Assembly (NCBI GenBank): GCA_949287075.1
Contig: CASEEU010000026.1
Location: 1 to 55,928 of the forward strand
Source: an uncultured Eubacteriales bacterium
GTDB taxonomy: Bacteria; Bacillota; Clostridia; TANB77; CAG-508
Direction: 5' to 3'
Length of the DNA stretch: 55,928 bases
Shown: one piece after another, positions 45,093 to 53,768 of the stretch
Position numbering within the stretch: the first letter of the stretch is position 1
Layout: every line of letters starts with the position of its first letter
Notes under the pieces: model-generated
What the model saw: only the letters and a program-made list of their open reading frames with translations
What the model was told of the DNA's origin: nothing
The model's database searches: none
Made by a program: the position numbers and the translations under genes

Positions 45093-45305
45093 AAAAAAAA
45101 AGCCCCGCCTTAGCCGTCAGCTTTTTAATTTTTAAGGACCTGCTCCTAAAAACAGGTGGGTGCCTACCTAAATACTTATGGGCTTCTCACTATATAATGT
45201 GAGCATGCACGCCATATTCGAGAGATCAGCCCCTCTTATAATTTGTTGGTTCTAAAAATTATGCTCTTACGTACTACGCAGGGATTTTGCAATCCTTATT
45301 AGATT
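45093..45305 (-). ncRNA. ssrS: 6S RNA
   Basis: About 210 bases between a promoter (45312-45340) and a T-run terminator at 45092-45101. The 3' end GGCGGGG-TTTTT pairs with the 5' CCCTGC region, and TAATTTTTA pairs with TAAAAATTA, giving the long rod-like fold of 6S RNA with an open centre. The apical region GCATGCTC, hairpin, GAGAAGCC closely parallels E. coli 6S RNA (GCATGCTCGG...GAGAAGCC), followed by the CACC-type hairpin. 6S RNA binds sigma-A RNA polymerase and lowers transcription in stationary phase. The exact 5' end is uncertain by about 15 bases. Confidence 0.85.
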
Positions 45306-45311
45306 ATCTAT

Positions 45312-45340
45312 ATATTAACACATTTAAAATTGTTTTACAA
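45312..45340 (-). promoter_or_regulatory. Promoter of the 6S RNA (TTGTAA-17-TAATAT)
   Basis: TTGTAA (45335-45340) and TAATAT (45312-45317) on the minus strand, 17 bases apart, ending about 7 bases before the predicted RNA start. Confidence 0.6.
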
Positions 45341-45435
45341 ATGCTTTGTCCTTTTTAAAATATATTTTTCCTTTCTTTATATAATTTTATCTCGCTTTTT
45401 CGTTTATATTCTCTTTTTCTTTAACTTTCCTTTAG

Positions 45436-45510
45436 TTGATTTTTCCCTATTTTTATGATAAAATAAATGTATATTTATGAGTATCTGAAGGCTTTTAGCC
45501 TTCTTTTTTT
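45436..45510 (+). other. Promoter-to-terminator unit for a possible very short RNA
   Basis: On the plus strand TTGATT (45436-45441) and TAAAAT (45459-45464) are 17 bases apart, followed after about 22 bases by the hairpin GAAGGCTTTTAGCCTTC and seven T (45487-45510). A transcript would be only about 40 bases. The rest of 45341-45561 (and 44887-45091) shows no gene. Confidence 0.35.
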
Positions 45511-45561
45511 ATTTTAATCATATATGCATGATTCTTTCGTACTTCAACATTTCATTTTTTG

Positions 45562-46236
45562 TTACATCACATATAATAATATGCAGAAAAATTGTAAAAT
45601 GCTACCTAATAAAATAAATAGATGGAAAACAGAATGCATCCATTTATGCTTTTTTCCAACACCATATAGAATCGCTCCTACAGAATAAGCAATTCCGCCT
45701 GCTAACAGCAAGCTAAATCCTGCTATTCCTAATAATTGTGGTAATAAATTAATTTTTACAATAATACACCATCCCATAACTAGATAGCATATCATTGAAA
45801 ATTTTTTAAATTTCTTTATATCAATTGAGTTTAACACAATTCCTAGTATCGCCATGGCCCATATGATGCCAAATATCGTCCAACCAGTTGCTGTACTATA
45901 TTCTCGTAATGTGCATAATGCAAATGGTGTATAAGAACCTGCAATTAATAGAAATATGGAACAATGATCTAATACTTGAAACACTCTCTTAGAATATCTT
46001 TTAGGACTTAATCCATGATAAATGCTAGACATTGTATATAATATAATCATTGTTACACCATAGATAGAGCCACTAACAACTCCATATCCATTCCCATGAA
46101 TTGCTGCAAATACAACACACAAAACAGTTGCCACAATTCCTAAAGCAGCACCTACAATATGAGAAGTCATATTAAATATTTCTTCTCCTTTTGTATATTG
46201 GGGTAATATTCTATCTCTTAATTTTACTCTCGTCAT
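45562..46236 (-). CDS. Hemolysin III family membrane protein (TrhA/PAQR-like)
   Basis: 224 residues with seven membrane helices. Signatures of the family: an N-terminal EEIFNMTSHIVGAALG, SSIYHGLSPKR near residue 70 and KHKWMHSVFHLFILLG near 190-205, which carry the conserved histidines and serine of the PAQR-type hydrolase fold. E. coli YqfA/TrhA affects membrane energetics; the hemolysin name is historical. ATG behind GGGAGAG. Confidence 0.9.
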   Translation of the reverse strand: MTRVKLRDRILPQYTKGEEIFNMTSHIVGAALGIVATVLCVVFAAIHGNGYGVVSGSIYGVTMIILYTMSSIYHGLSPKRYSKRVFQVLDHCSIFLLIAGSYTPFALCTLREYSTATGWTIFGIIWAMAILGIVLNSIDIKKFKKFSMICYLVMGWCIIVKINLLPQLLGIAGFSLLLAGGIAYSVGAILYGVGKKHKWMHSVFHLFILLGSILQFFCILLYVM

Positions 46237-46340
46237 ATTTCTCTCCCATTTTTATTTTTGTTATTATATCATTATTAATATGATAAGTAAATATACAGTT
46301 TGTGAATTTCTCTTGAATTTCTTAAAATATATGTCATATT

Positions 46341-47210
46341 TTATATTTCAATATCTCTATAACTTGTTACCATTTGTGCCCCTTGTTTAATTAACTCATT
46401 TGTTCCTACAGAATTCATTTCATCAATATTTCCTGGTACTACATATACATCTCTTCCTTGTTCTAGTGCAAAATCTACTGTTATTAATGTTCCACTTTTC
46501 TTTTTAGCTTCAACAACGATAATTCCTTTACTCATTCCACTAATTATCCTATTTCTTGCTGGAAAATTCATTTTTTCGGGTTTACTGCCTAGAGGATATT
46601 CTGATATAATAACACCATTTTCTTCTATAATTTTATCATATAAATATTGATTTTCTTTAGGATACACTATATCTAATCCACTTCCCATAACACCTATTGT
46701 GATACCTCCTGCTTTAATGGCACCAATATGAGACTGACTATCAATTCCTTTTGCTAATCCACTAATAATACTAATATTTCTTTTTGCTAAATGATATCCA
46801 AAATATTGTGCCACTCTTTCTCCATAAGAACTGGATTCTCTGCACCCTACAATTCCAATAGCTGGTGTATTTAATATACTTTCATTTCCTTTTACATATA
46901 GACTAATTGGATAATCGTAGATTGTTTTTAAAATTTTAGGATATTCTTTATCTTCTATTGTAACCATTTTTATATCTTCTTTTTGCAAAAATTCTATCTG
47001 TTTTTCTATGTTTTCCTTATTTTCTTTACATAGTATATTTTCTGCTAATGTTTCATTAAATCCTTTTATTTGTAGAATTTCTTCTTTCTTTAAATTATAT
47101 ATTCTTTCAGGTGTTTTATACCTATTTAGTAATATTTGTTTTCGTATACTTCCTAATCCTTTTATACAAGATAACCATATCCAATATTTTTTCTTTTCTA
47201 ACCCTTCTAT
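46341..47210 (-). CDS. dprA: DNA processing protein DprA, predicted ATA start
   Basis: DprA loads RecA on incoming single-stranded DNA in transformation. The Rossmann core reads GIVGCRESSSYGERV (about 120), SGLAKGIDSQSHIGAI, GVMGSGLDIVYPKEN, FPARNRIISGMSKGIIVVEA. A core-only frame would start at a TTG (46988) without a ribosome site, but the same frame is open to 47210 and encodes the expected N-terminal SAM-like domain (KKKYWIWLSCIKGLG). AAGGAGG lies 7 bases before an ATA codon at 47208-47210, and no ATG, GTG or TTG is in frame in between. Full length is 289 residues, normal for DprA. Confidence 0.9.
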   Translation of the reverse strand: MEGLEKKKYWIWLSCIKGLGSIRKQILLNRYKTPERIYNLKKEEILQIKGFNETLAENILCKENKENIEKQIEFLQKEDIKMVTIEDKEYPKILKTIYDYPISLYVKGNESILNTPAIGIVGCRESSSYGERVAQYFGYHLAKRNISIISGLAKGIDSQSHIGAIKAGGITIGVMGSGLDIVYPKENQYLYDKIIEENGVIISEYPLGSKPEKMNFPARNRIISGMSKGIIVVEAKKKSGTLITVDFALEQGRDVYVVPGNIDEMNSVGTNELIKQGAQMVTSYRDIEI

Positions 47211-47249
47211 TTTTATACCTCCTTATTATATTTTTAATTATTTAGCAAC

Positions 47250-47274
47250 AAAAAAGACACTTAATAATAAGTGC
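47250..47274 (-). terminator. Terminator after folD
   Basis: Minus-strand hairpin with CACTTA/TAAGTG (7 to 8 pairs) and six T residues just after the folD stop and upstream of the dprA ribosome site. Confidence 0.75.
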
Positions 47275-47296
47275 CCCTATTTTATATTCTTAAAAT

Positions 47297-48148
47297 CTAT
47301 TGATTATTTTGATTCTTTGTTGCCTTGATAACATTATTCATAAGCATTGCTACTGTCATTGGTCCAACACCTCCTGGAACTGGTGTGATATAGCTTGCTT
47401 TTTCTTTTACCTGTTCGAAATCCACATCTCCTGTTATCTTCTTATCTTTTCCTCTATTGATTCCGACATCAATAACTACTGCTCCATCTTTTACCATATC
47501 TGCTGTTACATAATTTGGTTTTCCAATTGCTGCTACTAATATATCTGCATTTCTTGTCTTTTCTTTCAACTCTTTTGTTCTTGAATGGCAAATCGTAACA
47601 GTCGCATGTTTATTTAAACAACATGCCATAAGTGGTTTTCCTACAATATTGCTTCTTCCAATAATAACTAGATTTTTGCCTTCTAAATCTATATGATATT
47701 CTTCAAACATTTTCATAATCCCAAATGGTGTACAAGATATAAAAGTATCTTGATTTAATAATAGCTTTCCTACATTGATTGGATTAAAACCATCCACATC
47801 TTTTTCATAAGATATTTCTCTAAATGCTTCATCTATATCTAAATGTTTTGGAATTGGACTTTGTAATAATATTCCATTAACTGTTTTATCTTCATTTAGT
47901 TTATGAATTAACTCTATTAATTCTCTTTGTGTTATACTAGCATCTAATATATGTTCTTCATATTCTACACCTATTTCATCACATGCTTTACTTTTTGTCC
48001 TCACATACACTTTTGATGCAGGATCATCTCCCACCATAATGACTGCAAATTTTGGGTGAATTCCTTTTTCTTTTAAGTTCTCACATTCTACTTTTAAATT
48101 TTCTCGTACTTTTCTAGCTAATTCTTTTCCATCAATAATTACTGCCAT
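47297..48148 (-). CDS. folD: Methylenetetrahydrofolate dehydrogenase/cyclohydrolase FolD
   Basis: Bifunctional enzyme converting 5,10-methylene-THF to 10-formyl-THF. 283 residues: KVYVRTKSKACDEIG (catalytic Lys about 54), GILLQSPIPKH, then KDVDGFNPINVG and the nucleotide-binding GRSNIVGKPL near 165. The C-terminus has TPVPGGVGPMTVAMLM. The ATG has no ribosome site directly before it; a strong AAAGGAG lies 32 bases upstream, separated by a hairpin (48159-48179) and a five-codon ORF. Confidence 0.96.
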   Translation of the reverse strand: MAVIIDGKELARKVRENLKVECENLKEKGIHPKFAVIMVGDDPASKVYVRTKSKACDEIGVEYEEHILDASITQRELIELIHKLNEDKTVNGILLQSPIPKHLDIDEAFREISYEKDVDGFNPINVGKLLLNQDTFISCTPFGIMKMFEEYHIDLEGKNLVIIGRSNIVGKPLMACCLNKHATVTICHSRTKELKEKTRNADILVAAIGKPNYVTADMVKDGAVVIDVGINRGKDKKITGDVDFEQVKEKASYITPVPGGVGPMTVAMLMNNVIKATKNQNNQ

Positions 48149-48158
48149 TTTTTTATTC

Positions 48159-48179
48159 TATAGAGCACATAACTCTATA
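48159..48179 (-). promoter_or_regulatory. Hairpin between the ribosome binding site and ATG of folD
   Basis: TATAGAG, seven-base loop, CTCTATA forms a perfect 7-bp hairpin directly after AAAGGAG (48181-48187). Folding would shorten the effective spacing to the folD ATG (48148) to about 11 bases. The same stretch also contains a mini ORF (MCSIE, ATG 10 bases after the ribosome site) that ends 5 bases before the folD ATG. Confidence 0.5.
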
Positions 48180-48309
48180 TCTCCTTTCTTCTTTTCTCAC
48201 TTGATTATATACTACTCATTATTTTTTTGCAAGAACAATAGCGGGCTTTCTTAAACATTTTTTCTTTTCATATTTCTTAATTAACTATATACTTAAATTT
48301 TGAATAAGC

Positions 48310-48358
48310 GTAAAAAATAAAAAGCTATCCTGTTTTTTACTTTTTACAGAATAGCTAT
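48310..48358 (-). terminator. Terminator after the HAD hydrolase gene
   Basis: Minus-strand stem AGCTATTCTGT / ACAGGATAGCT (one mismatch) with T-rich sequence (TTTTATTTTTT) after it. Ends the ligA-HAD transcript. Confidence 0.8.
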
Positions 48359-48391
48359 GAAAAAAAGGGGATGTTTATGATTATTAATATA

Positions 48392-49111
48392 CTATCTGTA
48401 TATGTATGATTCTTGCAAAAAATGTGAATTATCTGTGAATTCATCACCTTTTTTATTTGCTTTTTTGATTTTTTCACTCGTTATATAATATATCATTACT
48501 TCAATCTTGTATTCTGCTAATAATGTTAAAACATCTTGGCTATCATTTGGTTTTACTTTTCTTCCCAATATGCCTAATTTATTTGCTGTTTCAAAGCTTT
48601 TTCCTGTGTCATCATCATCAATAAATAAACATTCTTCTGGTTTTAAATGATATCTACTTAATAATGTTTTAAATAATTTTTCATCCGGCTTTACTAGGTG
48701 TTCATAAGCAGATATGATGATTCCATCACATAGTTTAAAGAAATCTATTTCTTGAAAGTATTCATATGTAAAAGTTGCCATATTTGATAAAACATAAATA
48801 TGATATCCCTTCTGTTTTAATTTTTTTGCAATTTCTATCGTATCTTCATTAAGAGCTAAATACTCACATCTTTTATTCATAACTTCTTTAATTAAAGTTT
48901 CATACTGTTTTGGCGCTTTCTTTTGCATTTGCTTAATAGCTTCTTCTTTACTAATATTCCCTAAATCTAACAATTTCCACTCTTCTGTTTTAAAAATATA
49001 TTGTATTAAATCTTTTGCTTTATTTTCGTCATCTGTAAAATGCATTAATGTTTCTATACTTGAGCCTCTTATAATAACATTTCCTAAATCAAATATGATA
49101 TTTTTTATCAT
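48392..49111 (-). CDS. HAD family hydrolase
   Basis: Haloacid dehalogenase-like hydrolase, likely a small-molecule phosphatase. 239 residues with motif I in NIIFDLGNVII (Asp about 8), motif II in VLSNMATF, Lys in HLVKPDEKLF (motif III) and motif IV FIDDDDTGKS. The DLGNV form is typical of YihX-like sugar-phosphate phosphatases, where the second Asp is replaced. It has an extra C-terminal stretch of about 25 residues. Start at 49111 follows AAAGGAG by 11 bases; an ATG eight codons earlier lacks a site. Confidence 0.85.
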   Translation of the reverse strand: MIKNIIFDLGNVIIRGSSIETLMHFTDDENKAKDLIQYIFKTEEWKLLDLGNISKEEAIKQMQKKAPKQYETLIKEVMNKRCEYLALNEDTIEIAKKLKQKGYHIYVLSNMATFTYEYFQEIDFFKLCDGIIISAYEHLVKPDEKLFKTLLSRYHLKPEECLFIDDDDTGKSFETANKLGILGRKVKPNDSQDVLTLLAEYKIEVMIYYITSEKIKKANKKGDEFTDNSHFLQESYIYR

Positions 49112-49151
49112 CCTTTCAAATTCTCCTTTTACCATTTCTAATTGCTATTTT

Positions 49152-49406
49152 TTATAATTCTTCATCAGATATTCCTATACGATATTCAATATTCTCCATA
49201 TGTGGAAACATTTCTTTGACCCTTTTCAAAGTAAGCATTGTCATTTTAGGCTGTGGATTTTTAGGATTTTTAGATAACAATTTTTGTGTATAGCAATTGG
49301 ATGCTGTTTTAAATAACAAATAACGATTTCTTACATAAGTATAATAAATTTGATAACCATCATCTAAATCCTCCCACATCATTTCAAATGTATAATTTTT
49401 GTCCAT
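49152..49406 (-). CDS. Small unknown protein
   Basis: 84 residues, acidic at the N-terminus (MDKNYTFEMMWEDLDDGYQI) and basic in the middle (NRYLLFKTASNCYTQKLLSKNPKNPQPK), with a predicted alpha/beta mix and no membrane helix. The ATG at 49406 follows AAAGGAGG; an earlier in-frame ATG at 49451 runs through the repeat region and has no ribosome site. It sits between ligA and the HAD gene. I do not recognise the family. Confidence 0.7.
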   Translation of the reverse strand: MDKNYTFEMMWEDLDDGYQIYYTYVRNRYLLFKTASNCYTQKLLSKNPKNPQPKMTMLTLKRVKEMFPHMENIEYRIGISDEEL

Positions 49407-49420
49407 CTTTTCCTCCTTTT

Positions 49421-49489
49421 GTCGCATTAAGTTCGTTTGTCTATGCGACATTTTGTCCCATTGGGATTGTTTCTGTCTGCGACATTTTG
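49421..49489. repeat. GTCGCAT/ATGCGAC repeat cluster after ligA
   Basis: GTCGCAT (49421-49427) and ATGCGAC (49443-49449) are inverted; GCGACATTTTG occurs twice in direct orientation (49445-49455 and 49479-49489), with an internal GTCCCATTGGGAT palindrome. It lies between ligA and the small gene and might act as a weak terminator or be a mobile palindrome remnant. Confidence 0.5.
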
Positions 49490-49492
49490 AAC

Positions 49493-51508
<2,016 letters not shown>

Positions 51509-51513
51509 CTATC

Positions 51514-51551
51514 AAAGTTGCCAAAGGGGGACGGGCCATTTTAGCAACTTT
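51514..51551. repeat. Palindromic repeat before ligA
   Basis: AAAGTTGC (51514-51521) and GCAACTTT (51544-51551) form a perfect 8-bp stem around a G/C-rich centre (GGGGGACGGGCC), which is unusual in this AT-rich sequence. It sits in the ligA leader, 21 bases before the start. Confidence 0.65.
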
Positions 51552-51589
51552 TGTAATTTTATTTTCTTTCCTATTATATACAATTAGGA

Positions 51590-51623
51590 TAAAAAAATAA
51601 AGGAATTTTAGTAAATTCCTTTA
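51590..51623 (-). terminator. Terminator after the hexapeptide gene
   Basis: Minus-strand stem TAAAGGAATTT / AAATTCCTTTA (51598-51623) followed by seven T, 26 bases after the stop. Separates the UDPGP pair from ligA. Confidence 0.82.
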
Positions 51624-51648
51624 TGAAAATTTTTTGTCATTAATTGAT

Positions 51649-52320
51649 TTATCTATTTTGTTTTTTTACTACTTCATTTTTATTTTTGTAAATACTATTT
51701 TCTGGAACCACACCTCTTACAGAAGATAATGGATAAATATTTGAATTTCTTCCGATAATAGTTCCTGGGTTTAATACTGAACCACAACCTACTTCTACAT
51801 AATCTCCTAGCATAGCTCCCACTTTTTTTCTCTTAGTTTCGATGGTTTCTTTATCATTTTTGATAACCACTAATTGTTTATCTGATTTTACATTAGATGT
51901 AATAGAACCAGCTCCCATATGTGCTTTATATCCTAGAATAGAATCTCCTACATAATTATAATGTGGAACTTGCACCTTATTAAATAAGATGACATTTTTT
52001 AATTCTGTAGAATTTCCAACAACTGCACCTTCTCCTACAATGGCATTTCCTCTAATAAAAGCACAATGTCTTACTTCTGCTTCTTTTCCAATAATTGTAG
52101 GACCGTTAATATATGCAGTTGGTGCTACTTTTGCACTTTTTGCAATCCACACATTTTCTTCTACTTTTTCATATTCGTCTTTATCTAATTTCTCACCTAA
52201 TTCTAAAATATATTCTCCTATATCAGGTAGTATTTCCCATGGATATGTACTTTTTTCTAATAATTCTTTTGCAATGGTTTCTTCTAAATTATATAAATTT
52301 TTAATTTTACATTCTTCCAT
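51649..52320 (-). CDS. Hexapeptide beta-helix protein, GlmU C-terminal-like acyltransferase
   Basis: 223 residues: an N-terminal helical part, then left-handed beta-helix repeats (AKVAPTAYINGPTIIGKEAE, VGDSILGYKAHMGAGSI), ending with GVVPENSIYKN. It resembles the acetyltransferase half of GlmU (glucosamine-1-phosphate acetylation) without the uridyltransferase half. The gene starts 15 bases after the UDPGP-type pyrophosphorylase, so the pair probably works together on a nucleotide sugar. Confidence 0.75.
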   Translation of the reverse strand: MEECKIKNLYNLEETIAKELLEKSTYPWEILPDIGEYILELGEKLDKDEYEKVEENVWIAKSAKVAPTAYINGPTIIGKEAEVRHCAFIRGNAIVGEGAVVGNSTELKNVILFNKVQVPHYNYVGDSILGYKAHMGAGSITSNVKSDKQLVVIKNDKETIETKRKKVGAMLGDYVEVGCGSVLNPGTIIGRNSNIYPLSSVRGVVPENSIYKNKNEVVKKQNR

Positions 52321-52335
52321 ATCTTTTCTATCTCC

Positions 52336-53580
52336 TTAATTTCTGTTCCAAAATTTCTCATACAATTCCTTTGCTGTTTTTGGGCTATCGACTCCTTCAC
52401 GATTTTTTACAGGTGCAAAATCGTCTTCTCTTTTTCCTCTTAATATAGCAATATCATCAAACAATTCAAAAGCATCAAAGATAAATGATTCAAATTTATA
52501 TGAATTTTCTTCTTGTGGAATTACTTCTTTTCCATCTTCACTTATATAAGAATTTTTCTTAAAAGCACTATGATAAATTAGTGTTTCTTTACTAATTTTT
52601 TCAATGGCTTCTATTGTATATAAATTACACATAATATGGGCTTCTCCATATTTTAGTTCTCCATCATTATCCACTTCTTCTGCCATTTTTTCTGGCATTT
52701 CTGAATACTCGATAACTTTAGGGTGTCCGTTCATTTTAGCAAATACACCTACACGTTCATGTGGATTTGCTTTAACAATTGATTTTGATGCGATTTGTAC
52801 TTTTTTATCAATTGCCATTCCTAACAAAATGGTATCTGCCATTTTTAATAATGCATTATCGACTCCTCCAATAAATACCCATTTAATTCCTTTTTCTTTC
52901 ATTTCTGCTAAACAACCACTTGCTCTTAGAGAAGAATATGTACCACCATTTCCATCAGATGCTTCTTTTATTTTCATATCTTTTCCTACTAATAATTTTC
53001 CATTTATATCTACTAGAGGTAATTCGCTTTGTGCAAAAAATCTTACTGAATCTTTATCATATCCAAAATAGTTATGTTTTTCCATGAATTCCACTGTTTC
53101 ATCATTGTTTTCTTTACTTGTCATGATATACCATGGAATCACTTTTCCATATTTTTGATTTGCTTCTTTTAAATTTTCTGCTAAAATCTCAAATAAATAT
53201 TTTCCTTTTCCATAAACATCTAATTTAAATGTTCCTTTTGGCCCTGAATGTCCTAATCTTGTTCCTTGACCTCCTGCCATCGTTACAACAGCATATTCAC
53301 CTTTTTCTAAAACAGCTTCTCCTAATCTTTGAAACTCTTCTTTTTGCTCTTCTGATAATTTTTTCTTATCTAAATATGGTAATGGCTCTATTTTATTTTC
53401 TTTTATTTCTATTTCTTTTTTTGTATTATCATATAACTCTTTTAGTTGATGAAAATCAATTTTGCTAATTTGTTCCACCAATGCTTGTTTTTTATCTTCA
53501 TCTAATTTTTCTATCAATTTTATAATATGTTCTTGATTATACATTTTTAATATATCTATTGTGTCCTGTACTTTATCCAT
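52336..53580 (-). CDS. UDPGP-type nucleotide-sugar pyrophosphorylase (eukaryote-like UDP-GlcNAc/UDP-glucose type)
   Basis: 414 residues with the signature AGGQGTRLGHSGPKG near 105-119 and lysine downstream, then VFIGGVDNALLKM and NPHERVGVFA. This is the UDPGP family found in eukaryotic UDP-GlcNAc pyrophosphorylase (AGX1/UAP1); bacterial copies are less common than GlmU/GalU. It forms UDP-sugar plus pyrophosphate from sugar-1-phosphate and UTP. Sugar specificity cannot be fixed by eye. ATG behind AAAGGGG; strong promoter 22-50 bases upstream. Confidence 0.88.
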   Translation of the reverse strand: MDKVQDTIDILKMYNQEHIIKLIEKLDEDKKQALVEQISKIDFHQLKELYDNTKKEIEIKENKIEPLPYLDKKKLSEEQKEEFQRLGEAVLEKGEYAVVTMAGGQGTRLGHSGPKGTFKLDVYGKGKYLFEILAENLKEANQKYGKVIPWYIMTSKENNDETVEFMEKHNYFGYDKDSVRFFAQSELPLVDINGKLLVGKDMKIKEASDGNGGTYSSLRASGCLAEMKEKGIKWVFIGGVDNALLKMADTILLGMAIDKKVQIASKSIVKANPHERVGVFAKMNGHPKVIEYSEMPEKMAEEVDNDGELKYGEAHIMCNLYTIEAIEKISKETLIYHSAFKKNSYISEDGKEVIPQEENSYKFESFIFDAFELFDDIAILRGKREDDFAPVKNREGVDSPKTAKELYEKFWNRN

Positions 53581-53601
53581 TTTGTTTCGCCCCTTTTAGC
53601 T

Positions 53602-53630
53602 AATATAGTATAGTATATGTTTTTTTTCAA
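53602..53630 (-). promoter_or_regulatory. Promoter of the UDPGP operon (TTGAAA-17-TATATT)
   Basis: On the minus strand TTGAAA (53625-53630) and TATATT (53602-53607) are 17 bases apart; transcription would start about 15 bases before the UDPGP ATG. Confidence 0.65.
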
Positions 53631-53663
53631 TATTGATATTTTAGCACAGTTCTTTATTTTTAT

Positions 53664-53683
53664 CAAGTTTTTTAGAAAACTTG
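53664..53683. promoter_or_regulatory. Palindrome CAAGTTTT-TTAG-AAAACTTG between UDPGP and spoIVA
   Basis: Perfect 8-bp inverted repeat with a 4-base centre in the divergent intergenic region. It may be an operator for either gene. A sporulation sigma-E-like pair (TCATAAA near 53684, TATACATT near 53707) follows on the plus strand with slightly long spacing, a weak candidate for the spoIVA promoter. Confidence 0.35.
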
Positions 53684-53768
53684 TCATAAACCTAGAAAAT
53701 TTCCAATATACATTAATTAAAGTAATTTAGTACAAACATTTTGAAAGTGATTAGAAGGAGGTATATAG

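Noticed and set aside
45093..45305. Signal recognition particle RNA, tmRNA or RNase P RNA
   Set aside because: No GGAA-type SRP tip, tRNA-like ends or P4 core were seen; the rod fold and GCATGCTC/GAGAAGCC region match 6S RNA better.
47216..47240. Promoter for dprA overlapping its ribosome site (TATAAT at 47224-47229)
   Set aside because: The start point would fall inside the AGGAGG, leaving no functional ribosome site; the -35 match is poor.
47008..47328. 106-codon plus-strand open frame
   Set aside because: It is antisense to the N-terminal part of dprA and the start of the terminator region; no ribosome site and low-complexity composition.
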